Source: an uncultured Alphaproteobacteria bacterium
GTDB taxonomy: Bacteria > Pseudomonadota > Alphaproteobacteria > HIMB59 > GCA-002718135
Direction of reading: 5' to 3'
DNA length: 41,544 nt
NCBI GenBank assembly: GCA_902615625.1
Contig: CACMPM010000013.1
Coordinates: forward strand, 1 to 41,544
Of the stretch, positions 17,707 to 27,224 are shown one piece after another. Positions within the stretch are counted from its first letter, which is position 1, and each line of letters starts with the position of its first letter. Position numbers and translations under genes: made by a program. The notes beneath the pieces were generated by a model that saw only the letters and a program-made list of their open reading frames with translations, ran no database searches and was not told where the DNA came from.

Positions 17707-18814
17707 ATAAGTCTACGTAACTTTGTACCATTTGGTATTTTGAAAATGTTTTTGATATATAGTCTTTACTTTCTAATGAAATATTAGAAAATTTTTCTTT
17801 ATCTATTTTTATAATATTTTGAAGTTTTATGTTTATTTCATTATATTTATGAGGATCTACTTTATAAATATCATCTAATTTATTGAGCTGATCTTTAACA
17901 CCACCATAGTTAAAGGCTAGTACCCTTTTTTTCATTATTAATGCTTCGCTAATAATTCTTCCAAAGCCTTCAGCTTGTAAAGGAAAAGATGTAATAATTG
18001 ATGATAGGTAATATAAAGTTTTCAAATCATCTCTTGGTAGATTGCCTATAATCTTACATTTATGACCAAGGTTAAAACTTTGAATTTTATTTTGTAGTTT
18101 CTCTGTATAAGATTGATTTTTTGTATCACCTGCAAAATAAAGTAAAAAATTATCATTTTGCATCTTATTAAATATATCTAAAAACTCAATTTGACCTTTC
18201 CAGTTTGTTAGCCTTGCAGGATATAAAATAATATTTTTTGAGGTATCAATTTTATAATTATTTATTATATTTTCTATTTGAGAATCTAAAATTGGTTTTT
18301 CAAAATATTTAACATCAACTCCTCTATTAATCACTTTAATTTTATTTGAATCCAAATTGTATTTTTTACTAATTTCATTTTTTACATAATTTGAAATAGC
18401 AACAATCTGATCAACTTTGGATAATTGCTTATTATAGATTTTTTTAAAATAAGAATTACCACTATACACATTATGAAATGTAGATATTGTTTTGAAGTTT
18501 CTATTTTTTATAAAACTTAAAATCCATGCTGGTGCTCTTGATCTTACATGAACAACATTAATATTTTGATTAAAAATTAATTTTTTTAATTGATTAGCAA
18601 TTAATGGATAAATAAAAAAATTTTTTGAGTTAACTGGTAATTGAAAATGATCAGTATAATTTTTATCAATTTCCTTAATTAAACGCCCTCCATTTGAAAT
18701 AATATTATTTTTTAAATTTAATTCAGATAAAAAATTTGCAACTTCAATAGTGCCTCTTTCGACACCACCAGAATCTAAAAAGGGAAGAATTTGAGCGACA
18801 TTAAATGATGACAT
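17687..18814 (-). CDS. GT4-family glycosyltransferase
   Basis: A 375-residue retaining GT-B glycosyltransferase. The N-terminal domain has QILPFLDSGGVERGTIEVAN (glycine loop), then VVHVRSRAPAWI and STFHNVYSG. The C-terminal domain has INRGVDVKYF, LYPARLTNWKGQIEFLDIF and the E-x7-E motif in EGFGRIISEAL that binds the nucleotide sugar. It overlaps the following GT9 gene by 20 bases, so the two probably act on the same glycan. Only 30 bases separate its start codon from the divergent hydrolase gene, so its promoter must lie there or reach into that coding region. Confidence 0.85.
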   Translation of the reverse strand: MSSFNVAQILPFLDSGGVERGTIEVANFLSELNLKNNIISNGGRLIKEIDKNYTDHFQLPVNSKNFFIYPLIANQLKKLIFNQNINVVHVRSRAPAWILSFIKNRNFKTISTFHNVYSGNSYFKKIYNKQLSKVDQIVAISNYVKNEISKKYNLDSNKIKVINRGVDVKYFEKPILDSQIENIINNYKIDTSKNIILYPARLTNWKGQIEFLDIFNKMQNDNFLLYFAGDTKNQSYTEKLQNKIQSFNLGHKCKIIGNLPRDDLKTLYYLSSIITSFPLQAEGFGRIISEALIMKKRVLAFNYGGVKDQLNKLDDIYKVDPHKYNEINIKLQNIIKIDKEKFSNISLESKDYISKTFSKYQMVQSYVDLYEQQSI

Positions 18815-18844
18815 TTTATTAAAATATAAGTATTTGTATCAAAG

Positions 18845-19577
18845 ATGCCTTACTTTATTAATAAGAAAAAAGAAAGAATTCGCTATAAATCTATAAAGGG
18901 TAAGGGGCCTAGTATCATCTTTATCCATGGCCTTAACTCAGATATGAGCGGTCAAAAAGCTTTGTCTTTAGAGAGATTTGCGCGAAAAAATAAACTGCGG
19001 TTTATCCGTTTTGAATGCCGTGGTCATGGTAAATCTGATGGAAAATTCGAAGATTTTACAATTTCAGATTGGAAGAAAGACTTAATTGATATCATTGATA
19101 ATATTGCAAAAGGACCGCAAATTCTGGTTGGTAGCAGTATGGGTGGATGGTTAATGTTTTTAGCAGCCAAAGCAAGACCAAAAAGAATTGCTGGATTAAT
19201 TGGCCTAGCGGCAGCACCTGATTATATCGATGGGTTTTACAAAAAAACTCCCTTTAAAGAAAAAACAAGAAATGAAGAAAAAAGGAATTATTAAATATTC
19301 CTCCTACGGGTTTAGTTATCTTATAAAAAAGAAATACATTATTGAAGGTAGAAAAAATAAAATTTTAAATAAAGAATTCAAATGGAATAAGCCCTTAATT
19401 TTAATACAAGGACTAAAAGATAATGTTGTCACTCCAGATGTTCCAGAAAAAATAGTAAAAAAAATTAAAGGAAAGCAAATCCAAATAAAATTATTAAAAA
19501 ATAGTGATCATAGATTATCCGATCCATTTGATTTAAAAATTATAAATGATTCTATTCAATCAATAATAAAAAACTAA
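18845..19577 (+). pseudogene. alpha/beta hydrolase split by a frameshift
   Basis: Two overlapping frames together form one serine hydrolase of about 243 residues. The first (from 18845, with its own stop at 19292-19294) has IIFIHGLNSDMSGQKA, the oxyanion region, FECRGHGKSDG and the nucleophile elbow GSSMGG (S98). The second frame continues with LILIQGLKDNVVTPDVPEKI (acid residue) and NSDHRLSDPFDL (catalytic His), ending at 19577. They join cleanly (DGFYKK-LPLKKK) if one A is removed from the run of seven at 19241-19247. The cause may be a sequencing error, a true mutation, or slippage on the A-run. The product resembles small hydrolases common in alphaproteobacteria; the substrate is unknown. 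It overlaps the 3' end of gltB by 4 bases. Confidence 0.8.
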
Positions 19578-22500
19578 GCAGATTTTTCTTCTTGAATTAA
19601 TACAGGTTGATCAAATTTATTGATCATTTCTTTTGGAACAATTTGCCAGAAGAGTAATTTCTCATTTTCCCAATTTTCGAGTAAATTTTTTGCGTACATT
19701 GAATTTGTTTCCTTGATATGTTCTTCAATTTTTTGATATAAAACTTTTTCCCAATAATTTGTCATTTGTTGTTGATAGAAAATATCCTCAAGATTAATTC
19801 GAAGAGGTAGAGTTCCTTCTTTATCGTACACAAATGCCATACCTCCAGTCATTCCAGCTCCAAAATTATTTCCTACTTCGCCAAGAATAACTGCACTTCC
19901 TCCAGTCATATATTCACATCCATTATCACCACATCCTTCAATAACAGCATGTGCGCCAGAGTTTCTAACAGCAAATCTATCACCAGCAGTTCCAGCTGCA
20001 AAAAGTTTACCACGCGTTGCTCCATATAGGACAGTATTCCCAATGATAACATTTTTGTTTGTTTTTAGTTGTGAAGATGAGCTTGGTTGTATAACAATTT
20101 TACCCCCTGATAATCCTTTTGCAACATAATCGTTAGCGTCACCAAAAACTTTAAGAGTAGTTCCTTGCACACTCCATGCTCCAAAAGATTGCCCGGCAGA
20201 ACCATGAAAATTAACTGTAAAGAAATCCTCTGGAAGAGAGCTCATTCCTTTTGTAGTAGTAATTTCTGATGCAAGTCTTGTTCCAATAGCTCTATCAGTA
20301 TTTTTGACATTATAGTTTAGTTCAATTTTTTGATCTGTTTCAAAGAAAGACTGAGCATCCTCTATTATTTTAATATCAAGGCTATCGCTAACTTTATTAA
20401 TTGTATTTTTCTTTATGTCAAATTCACCAACTGATGAATCAATGGTTTGGATAATTGGATTTAAATCTAAATCATCAAGATCAGAACTTCCTCTACTGAC
20501 TTGATATAAAAGATCAGATCTTCCAACTACTTCATCAAGAGAAGAAAAGCCTAGTGATCCTAAAATTTCTCTTACCTCATCAGCAATAAAACTAAAAAGG
20601 TTAATTACTTTTTCTGGTGTACCGGTAAATTTTTCTCTAAGTTTTTCATCCTGAGAGCAAACTCCAACGGGGCAAGTATTTGAATGACATTGTCTAACCA
20701 TGATACAGCCCATAGCAACTAAACTTGCTGTCCCAATTCCATATTCTTCTGCCCCAAGCATAGCAGCAATAACAATATCTTTTCCTGTTTTCAAACCTCC
20801 GTCAGTTCTAAGAACAACTTTATCCCTTAAGTTATTTAGAGATAGAACTTGATGTACTTCACTTAATCCAAGTTCCCAAGGTAGTCCTGCATACTTAATA
20901 CTTGTTTGTGGGCTTGCCCCAGTTCCACCATTGTGACCTGATATGAGTATCGTATCAGCTTTTGCTTTTGCAACACCAGCTGCGACTGTCCCAATCCCTG
21001 ACTGAGCAACTAACTTAACGCATACTTTAGCTCTTGGATTTATTTGCTTTAAATCGTAAATAAGCTGAGCTAAATCTTCGATAGAATAAATATCATGATG
21101 AGGAGGAGGACTAATAAGCGTCACACCTTCGGTTGAATGTCTTAGTTTAGCAATTAATTCTGTAACTTTTCCTCCTGGCAATTGTCCACCCTCACCAGGT
21201 TTTGCACCTTGTGCAACTTTAATTTCAATTTCTTCACAATTATTTAAATATTCCGCTGTTACACCAAATCGTCCACTTGCAATTTGTTTAATTTTTGATG
21301 ATGCGTTATCTCCATTTGGCTTAGGTTTAAATCTAATCGGATCTTCACCACCTTCACCTGAATCAGATTTAGCTCCTATCCTATTCATTGCTACAGAAAG
21401 AGTTTCATGCGCTTCTGGACTCAGGGCTCCAAGTGATATTCCTGGTGCAACTAGCCTTTTTCTAATTTCTTGAGAAGGTTCTACTGTGTTAGAGCAACTA
21501 TTATTGTTATTTTTTTTGAAGTCTAAAAGATCACGAATATTTATAGGATCCATTTCATCAATCATCGAAGAATATTTTTTAAATAAAGAATAATTATTAG
21601 AAGTTACTGCAGTTTGAAGCATATGAATTGATCTTGCTTCAAAAGCATGTTTTTCACCACCAAATCTATAGCGATAGTTTCCTCCAATCGGCAGCGTAAT
21701 AACACTTTCTTCATAAGCATTATCATGAGCTAATCTTGATCTTCTTTCAATACCGCTGATACCGATACCGGATATTTTAGAACTCATAGAAGGGAAATAT
21801 TTGCTCATTAAATTTCTACTGAGTCCAATCGCTTCAAAATTACAACCACCTCGATATGAATTAATCACTGATATTCCCATCTTACTCATAGTCTTAAGCA
21901 AACCATTATTTATAGAATTAATAAATCTCTCTACACATTCTTCATATGAGAGATTTTTAAATAATCCTTTTTTATGTCTTTCCGCTATAGCTTGTTGTGC
22001 CATATATGCATTCACACTTGTTGCTCCAACTCCGATAAGCACTGCAAAATATTGTACATCTAAACATTCTGCAGATTGAACATTTAAGGAAATAAAAGTT
22101 CGAAGATTTTGTTTAATTAAATGGTGATGAACAGAACTTGTAACTAATATCATAGGAAGAGCTATTCTTGTTTTAGACATTTCTTTGTCACTTAAAATTA
22201 TATGAACATACCCCTCTCTAACAGCTTGTTCTGCTTCTCGATTTATTCTTGAGATTTCTATCTCAAAATTATTTTCAGGATTTGTTTTATCCATTGTTGT
22301 GTCAATGATCTTCACACTATCTTTCATATATCTTCGCATAGATTTGAATTGCTCAATTGAAAGAACAGGAGAGTTCAATTGTAAATGATCGCATTGATCT
22401 TCATCTTCATCAAGAATATTACTTAAGTTTCCAATCCTAGTTCGAAGACTCATAACAACTCTTTCTCTTAATGAATCAATTGGTGGATTTGTAACTTGAC

Positions 22501-24091
22501 TAAAATTTTGTCTAAAAAAGTGATGGAGTCCTCTATATTTATTTGAGAGCACAGCTAGTGGAGTATCATCTCCCATCGATCCCGTTGCTTCTTTTTTTTC
22601 AGCAATCATCGGATGAAGTATTAATTCTATGTCTTCTACTGACCAGGCAAAGCATGCCATTCTTTTTCTTAGATCTCCAGAGTCTAAATCTCTAAATTCC
22701 TCATCAACAGATTGAACAAGTTTATCAATATACGTAATTTTTTTAGTCCAATCACCAAATGGTTTAGTTTCTGCTAAATACTTTTTTATCTCATGATCTT
22801 TAAAAAATTTTTTCTCTTTAAAGTTGACTGCTATTAATTGACCTGGCCCTACCCTACCTCTTTCTACTATTTCATTTTCTTTAATATCAACCATTCCAGT
22901 TTCAGAACCAGCAATGAGAAGATTTTTTGTTAGTGTATATCTTATAGGTCTAAGGCCATTTCTATCCATTCCAGCAATGGCCCAATCACCGTACGCGCCA
23001 CATATTGCTGCTGGACCATCCCATGGCTCCATAACTGCTCCACCATAAGCGTATAAATCTTTTATTTTTTTTGGAAAATCTCTTCTGTGGGACCAAGCTT
23101 CTGGAATTGTTATTATTTTAGCCATAGGTAAAGAACGATTAGCTTTAACTAATAACTCTATTGTTGAATCTAATGCAGCAGAGTCAGATGCTTTAGCATC
23201 AATTATGGGTTTTAAATCATCTACATTATTGCCAAAATTTTTATGTTCCATTCTTGGCTCATGCGCGGCCATCCAATTTTTATTACCTTTAAGTGTATTT
23301 ATTTCACCATTATGCGCAATCACTCTAAAAGGCTGTGCTAAAGACCATGTAGGAAATGTATTGGTTGAATAGCGCTGGTGATAAACTGCATATCTGGAAA
23401 TAAAATTCTTATTTTGGATGTCTGGATAAAAATTGGAAAGCTGTTCTGCTAAAAACATACCTTTATAAACAATGGACTGACAAGATAGCGAGCAAATATA
23501 AAAGTCTGAAATATTTTGATTTCTAATTTCTTTTTCTATTCTTTTCCTAATTATATAAAGTTTATTATCAAATTCTTTTTCATCTTCTAGTTCTTCATTA
23601 CAAATTAGTATTTGTTCTATTTCAGGCCTTGTTGCTTTTGCTTTATCACCAATAATTGATGAATTAATTGGAACATGTCTCCAACCATATATTTTCAAAC
23701 CTTCTTTAATTATTTCAGACTCAACAATTGTACGAGCGTTTTCTTGAGCGGCAAAATCTGTACGTGGTAAAAAAATCATGCCAACCCCGAAAGGTAAATC
23801 ATTAGGAGTGTGGCCAGTTCTTTCTATTTGTTGAGTAAAGAAATTCTTTGGTATGGATAACTGTATTCCTGCACCATCACCTGTTTTACCATCAGCATCA
23901 ACTGCTCCCCGGTGATACAAAACTCTTAAAGCTTGAACTCCTAACTCGACTATTTCTCTTGTCTCAGATCCATCTAAAGATACTATTAATCCAACACCGC
24001 ATGATGAATGTTCATCTTGTTCATTATAAACATGATTTTCTTCTAAGAATTTTTTATCCTTTTTATACTTTTCAATAAAGTGATTAGACAT
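19574..24091 (-). CDS. gltB: glutamate synthase (NADPH) large subunit
   Basis: Converts glutamine and 2-oxoglutarate to two glutamates together with the small subunit. It has 1505 residues, normal for the bacterial alpha subunit. A propeptide of about 30 residues precedes the amidotransferase nucleophile C31 in SSCGVGLIVS. The class II glutaminase domain (31 to about 430, including RYSTNTFPTW and AHNGEINTLKGN) is followed by the central domain, the FMN-binding synthase domain (SGHNGGTGASPQTSIKYAGL) with the 3Fe-4S cysteines in CIMVRQCHSNTCPVGVC, and the C-terminal glycine-rich beta-helix (GGDNGCEYMTGGSAVILG-like). The start codon overlaps the end of gltD by 8 bases. Confidence 0.97.
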   Translation of the reverse strand: MSNHFIEKYKKDKKFLEENHVYNEQDEHSSCGVGLIVSLDGSETREIVELGVQALRVLYHRGAVDADGKTGDGAGIQLSIPKNFFTQQIERTGHTPNDLPFGVGMIFLPRTDFAAQENARTIVESEIIKEGLKIYGWRHVPINSSIIGDKAKATRPEIEQILICNEELEDEKEFDNKLYIIRKRIEKEIRNQNISDFYICSLSCQSIVYKGMFLAEQLSNFYPDIQNKNFISRYAVYHQRYSTNTFPTWSLAQPFRVIAHNGEINTLKGNKNWMAAHEPRMEHKNFGNNVDDLKPIIDAKASDSAALDSTIELLVKANRSLPMAKIITIPEAWSHRRDFPKKIKDLYAYGGAVMEPWDGPAAICGAYGDWAIAGMDRNGLRPIRYTLTKNLLIAGSETGMVDIKENEIVERGRVGPGQLIAVNFKEKKFFKDHEIKKYLAETKPFGDWTKKITYIDKLVQSVDEEFRDLDSGDLRKRMACFAWSVEDIELILHPMIAEKKEATGSMGDDTPLAVLSNKYRGLHHFFRQNFSQVTNPPIDSLRERVVMSLRTRIGNLSNILDEDEDQCDHLQLNSPVLSIEQFKSMRRYMKDSVKIIDTTMDKTNPENNFEIEISRINREAEQAVREGYVHIILSDKEMSKTRIALPMILVTSSVHHHLIKQNLRTFISLNVQSAECLDVQYFAVLIGVGATSVNAYMAQQAIAERHKKGLFKNLSYEECVERFINSINNGLLKTMSKMGISVINSYRGGCNFEAIGLSRNLMSKYFPSMSSKISGIGISGIERRSRLAHDNAYEESVITLPIGGNYRYRFGGEKHAFEARSIHMLQTAVTSNNYSLFKKYSSMIDEMDPINIRDLLDFKKNNNNSCSNTVEPSQEIRKRLVAPGISLGALSPEAHETLSVAMNRIGAKSDSGEGGEDPIRFKPKPNGDNASSKIKQIASGRFGVTAEYLNNCEEIEIKVAQGAKPGEGGQLPGGKVTELIAKLRHSTEGVTLISPPPHHDIYSIEDLAQLIYDLKQINPRAKVCVKLVAQSGIGTVAAGVAKAKADTILISGHNGGTGASPQTSIKYAGLPWELGLSEVHQVLSLNNLRDKVVLRTDGGLKTGKDIVIAAMLGAEEYGIGTASLVAMGCIMVRQCHSNTCPVGVCSQDEKLREKFTGTPEKVINLFSFIADEVREILGSLGFSSLDEVVGRSDLLYQVSRGSSDLDDLDLNPIIQTIDSSVGEFDIKKNTINKVSDSLDIKIIEDAQSFFETDQKIELNYNVKNTDRAIGTRLASEITTTKGMSSLPEDFFTVNFHGSAGQSFGAWSVQGTTLKVFGDANDYVAKGLSGGKIVIQPSSSSQLKTNKNVIIGNTVLYGATRGKLFAAGTAGDRFAVRNSGAHAVIEGCGDNGCEYMTGGSAVILGEVGNNFGAGMTGGMAFVYDKEGTLPLRINLEDIFYQQQMTNYWEKVLYQKIEEHIKETNSMYAKNLLENWENEKLLFWQIVPKEMINKFDQPVLIQEEKSA

Positions 24092-25529
24092 TTACTACTT
24101 TCTTATTAATATTATTTTGATCGGAAAAATTATTTTCTAAATATTCATTAATATTTTTTGCTGCATCACGACCATCTTTGATTCCCCAAACAACTAAACT
24201 TGCACCGCGAACAATATCTCCAGCAGCAAATACTCCATCAATTGATGTCATCATATTTTTATAATTAATTTTTAGCGTACCCCATCTTGTAACTGTCAGG
24301 TCATTGTAATCAAAAAGCTTAGGTAAATTTTCAGGTTCAAAACCTAAAGCTTCTATAGCTAAATCAACATCTAGGTCTTTTTCCGTACCTTCTTTTGGCT
24401 CTGGCTTCCTTCTACCTGACTCATCTGGTTCTCCAAGTTGCATTAAAACTGTTCTGATATTCTTCAATGAACCCTTTCCAGAATATTCAGTTGGTAAAGT
24501 CAACCATTGAAAATCGACGCCCTCTTCTATTGCATTTTGAACTTCTCTTTGCGAACCAGGCATGTTTGTCTTATCACGTCTGTAAAGACACTTAACAGAT
24601 TTTGCTCCTTGTCTCACAGCTGTTCTAACGCAATCCATAGCGGTATCACCGCCGCCAATGACAACTACATTTTTTCCATTTGCGTTTAATCTTCCATTTG
24701 TAAAATCTTCAACTTTATCTTTTAAACCAGTCTTGTTACTTGCTATTAGAAAATCTAAAGCTGGTACAACATTATTAAAATTAGATGTATTTAGATTGAT
24801 TTCTCTAAATTTGTAAACCCCGGTTGATATAAGAACTGCATCATGCTTAATTTTAATATCTTCAAAAGTAATGTCTTTGCCAATATCGCAGTTTAATTCA
24901 AACTTAATTCCACTTTCTTTAAGTCGATTTGTTCTTCTTATAACAATATCCTTTTCTAGTTTAAAATTTGGGATACCATAAATTAAAAGACCTCCTGGTC
25001 TATCGTAGCGATCATATATTGTAACTTGAAATCCTTTTTTACGAAGTTCTTCTGCTGCAGCTAATCCGGCAGGACCAGAACCAATAATTCCAACACTTTG
25101 ATTTTTTTCTTCAACTGGTTCTATATTTTTAACCCAACCTTGTTCCCAAGCTTTATCAGTAATATATTTTTCTATCGATCCAATAGTAACAGTACCGTGG
25201 CCAGATTGTTCAATTACACAATTACCTTCACACAATCGATCTTGGGGGCATATACGACCACAAATTTCAGGCATGTTGTTTGTAGAGCTAGAAATTTCAA
25301 ACGCCTCCTGCATTCTATCCTCAGCAGTAAGCTTTAACCAATCTGGAATATTATTGTGTAAAGGACAATGAACTTGGCAGAAAGGAACACCGCATTGAGA
25401 ACATCTGGAAGCTTGTTCTTCTGCCTTTTGTGAGGCATATTTAGCGTAAATTTCATCAAATGATTTAACCCTTTCTTTGGCAGATATTTTTCTAGGATTT
25501 TCTTTGTTTATTTTTGTAAATTTTAGCAT
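24084..25529 (-). CDS. gltD: glutamate synthase (NADPH) small subunit
   Basis: Takes electrons from NADPH through FAD and two 4Fe-4S clusters to GltB. At 481 residues it has standard length. The N-terminal clusters are ligated by CSQCGVPFCQVHCPLH and CGRICPQDRLCEGNC. FAD and NADPH sites are GIIGSGPAGLAAAEEL with GGLLIYGIPNFKL, and VVVIGGGDTAMDCVRTAVRQ. The C-terminus contains GVFAAGDIVRGASLVVW. It is first in the gltD-gltB operon; the 118 bases upstream hold a weak promoter-like pair (TTGAAT 25582-25577, 17 bases, TAGATA 25559-25554) and an inverted repeat. Confidence 0.97.
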   Translation of the reverse strand: MLKFTKINKENPRKISAKERVKSFDEIYAKYASQKAEEQASRCSQCGVPFCQVHCPLHNNIPDWLKLTAEDRMQEAFEISSSTNNMPEICGRICPQDRLCEGNCVIEQSGHGTVTIGSIEKYITDKAWEQGWVKNIEPVEEKNQSVGIIGSGPAGLAAAEELRKKGFQVTIYDRYDRPGGLLIYGIPNFKLEKDIVIRRTNRLKESGIKFELNCDIGKDITFEDIKIKHDAVLISTGVYKFREINLNTSNFNNVVPALDFLIASNKTGLKDKVEDFTNGRLNANGKNVVVIGGGDTAMDCVRTAVRQGAKSVKCLYRRDKTNMPGSQREVQNAIEEGVDFQWLTLPTEYSGKGSLKNIRTVLMQLGEPDESGRRKPEPKEGTEKDLDVDLAIEALGFEPENLPKLFDYNDLTVTRWGTLKINYKNMMTSIDGVFAAGDIVRGASLVVWGIKDGRDAAKNINEYLENNFSDQNNINKKVVNV

Positions 25530-25613
25530 TTAGTTATCATTTGTTTACTATTTTATCTAGAGCGAACCAAATACACATTCAAGATAAAAAAAGAAACAAT
25601 AATTTTGTAATAA

Positions 25614-25632
25614 TAGTACCACTTATGTACTA
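25614..25632. repeat. inverted repeat between the NDUFA9-like gene and gltD
   Basis: Perfect six-base arms TAGTAC and GTACTA flank a 7-base loop. On the minus strand it lies 15 bases after the stop of the NDUFA9-like gene and 85 bases before the gltD start. It could be a weak terminator (no immediate T-run) or an operator for gltD. The site has more symmetry than the surrounding AT-rich spacer, but I recognise no known regulator's box. Confidence 0.3.
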
Positions 25633-25647
25633 AAACTTAGAAAGCCC

Positions 25648-26553
25648 TTAATTTACAATAATATTTTTAAGTATTTGTAGTGTATCCTGTGGATTAATAT
25701 CGAGATTTTGGAACGACTTATCGATATTTATGACAAGATTATCCTTTTCAAATAATGTTAACTGTTCAGACGTAAGAGGCGAAATTGGAGTTTTTTCAGC
25801 AATATTTATCATAGGTTTCATAAATGCCATAGGAACAGGAACTAAAACCCTAGTTTTGTTTAAAAAATCAGAAATATAATTAAAGAATTCTTTGTAAGAA
25901 TAAATCCTTGGACCGGCAAGTTCATAAATATTTTTCCCTTTAATCTTGGACTTAATTATTTCATCAACAGCTAGAGATACATCGTCAATAAATACGGGTT
26001 GGAATTTTGTAGAACCATCTCCAAAAAGTGGGACAAAAAATGAAGCTTTGAATATTGGTAAAAGTCTTTTCAAGAAAATATCACCACCACCTATAATAAC
26101 GCCTGGCCTAATAATATTTACATTATCTAGTTGTTTAAAGGCTTCCTTTTCAGATTTATGTATTGCAACACTTCTTGTTGAATTTTTATCAATATCTACA
26201 CCAAGACCAGAAAAAAAAATGAATTGTTTTAATTCCTTACTAGATTTTAAAATTCTAATAAGTTTCTGATTAAATTTGTATATTGTATTATTAAAATCAC
26301 CCTTCTTTTGATCGTATGTAGTTTTCAAATTAATGCATACGTCGGCACTATTTAAAACAGATTTGAGCCTTTTATCTTCTAATGAAGAATAACGAAATGG
26401 AATTACCTGTCCTGTTACGCCTAAAAGTCGGATTTTAGCTTCTTGTACAGATCTTTGATATGGAACAATGATTTTATGGCTATTTTTAGTAAGACGTCTT
26501 ATTAAATGTTTACCTACAAAACCTGCACCTCCAAAAATTACTATTGATTTCAT
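25648..26553 (-). CDS. NAD(P)-binding SDR protein, complex I NDUFA9-subunit-like
   Basis: A 301-residue atypical SDR. The N-terminus IVIFGGAGFVGKHLIRRL is the nucleotide-binding loop (GxxGxxG), and the pattern VPYQRSVQEAKIRLLGVTGQ, with an Arg that favours NADPH, is that of the NDUFA9/Yfh-like group. It also has FFSGLGVDIDKNSTRS, IIRPGVIIGGGDIFL, PLFGDGSTKFQPVFIDDV and YELAGPRIYSYKEF. The classical YxxxK is missing: at that position the protein reads HKSEKEAF. In alphaproteobacteria this family is an accessory complex I subunit or ubiquinone-related protein; that role is inference, since no nuo genes are nearby. It is divergent from rnd with 62 bases between. Confidence 0.75.
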   Translation of the reverse strand: MKSIVIFGGAGFVGKHLIRRLTKNSHKIIVPYQRSVQEAKIRLLGVTGQVIPFRYSSLEDKRLKSVLNSADVCINLKTTYDQKKGDFNNTIYKFNQKLIRILKSSKELKQFIFFSGLGVDIDKNSTRSVAIHKSEKEAFKQLDNVNIIRPGVIIGGGDIFLKRLLPIFKASFFVPLFGDGSTKFQPVFIDDVSLAVDEIIKSKIKGKNIYELAGPRIYSYKEFFNYISDFLNKTRVLVPVPMAFMKPMINIAEKTPISPLTSEQLTLFEKDNLVINIDKSFQNLDINPQDTLQILKNIIVN

Positions 26554-26580
26554 GACCTTTAATTAAATAAGTGATATAAA
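26552..26580 (+). promoter_or_regulatory. candidate promoter of the rnd-to-folC gene run
   Basis: ATGACC (26552-26557) lies exactly 17 bases before TATAAA (26575-26580), and TG one base before the latter makes an extended -10 (TGATATAAA). Transcription would begin near 26587, about 30 bases before the rnd start. The -35 element overlaps the start codon of the divergent NDUFA9-like gene. The next fifteen genes have no intergenic space, so this 62-base region is the main place for their promoter. Confidence 0.4.
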
Positions 26581-26615
26581 GAAAAAATATAAAATAAACA
26601 GGCAATAAAATCAAA

Positions 26616-27224
26616 ATGAAAATAAATTTCTATAAAGGAGATCTTCCAGCGAGTTTTAAAGCTAATAATATTATTGCATTGGATAGCGAAACAATGGGAT
26701 TAAATCCTAAAAGAGATAAATTATGTTTGGTACAAATTTCTAATGGTGATGCAGTATGTCATCTCCTAAAAATTGATTTATCTAATCAAAAACCTCTAAA
26801 TTTAATTAAAATTCTTAAGAATAATAAAATTCAAAAAATTTTTCATTATGCTAGGTTTGATGTAGCTGTATTCAAACACAATTTCAAAATTAATATTAAA
26901 AATATTTACTGTACTAAAATTGCATCAAAGTTAGTTAGAACTTATACTGATAAACATGGATACAAGGATCTTTGTAGTGAATTATTAGGAAAATCAATTT
27001 CAAAAACAGAACAATCTTCTGACTGGGGTGGGGAGTTAAGTAAGGAACAACAAAAATATGCAGCTACCGATGTTTTACATTTACATAAAATTAAAGATAA
27101 ACTCGATTTAATGTTATTGAGAGAAAAAAGAAATAAATTGGCTAAGGCCTGCTTTGATTTTATTCCATATAGAACTGATTTAGATATTAATGGATGGTCA
27201 GATCAAGATATTTTTAAACACTAA
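26616..27224 (+). CDS. rnd: ribonuclease D-like 3'-5' exonuclease (short form)
   Basis: A DEDDy-type exonuclease of 202 residues. The metal ligands are visible as D23 and E25 in IALDSETMGLNP, D82 in FHYARFDVAVF, and Y148/D152 in KYAATDVLHLHKI. It lacks the HRDC domains of E. coli RNase D, as is common for the short alphaproteobacterial form, which probably trims tRNA or other structured RNA 3' ends. Its TAA overlaps the next ATG by one base. In many alphaproteobacteria it heads the kdsD-lptC-lptA-lptB cluster, as here. Confidence 0.9.
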   Translation: MKINFYKGDLPASFKANNIIALDSETMGLNPKRDKLCLVQISNGDAVCHLLKIDLSNQKPLNLIKILKNNKIQKIFHYARFDVAVFKHNFKINIKNIYCTKIASKLVRTYTDKHGYKDLCSELLGKSISKTEQSSDWGGELSKEQQKYAATDVLHLHKIKDKLDLMLLREKRNKLAKACFDFIPYRTDLDINGWSDQDIFKH

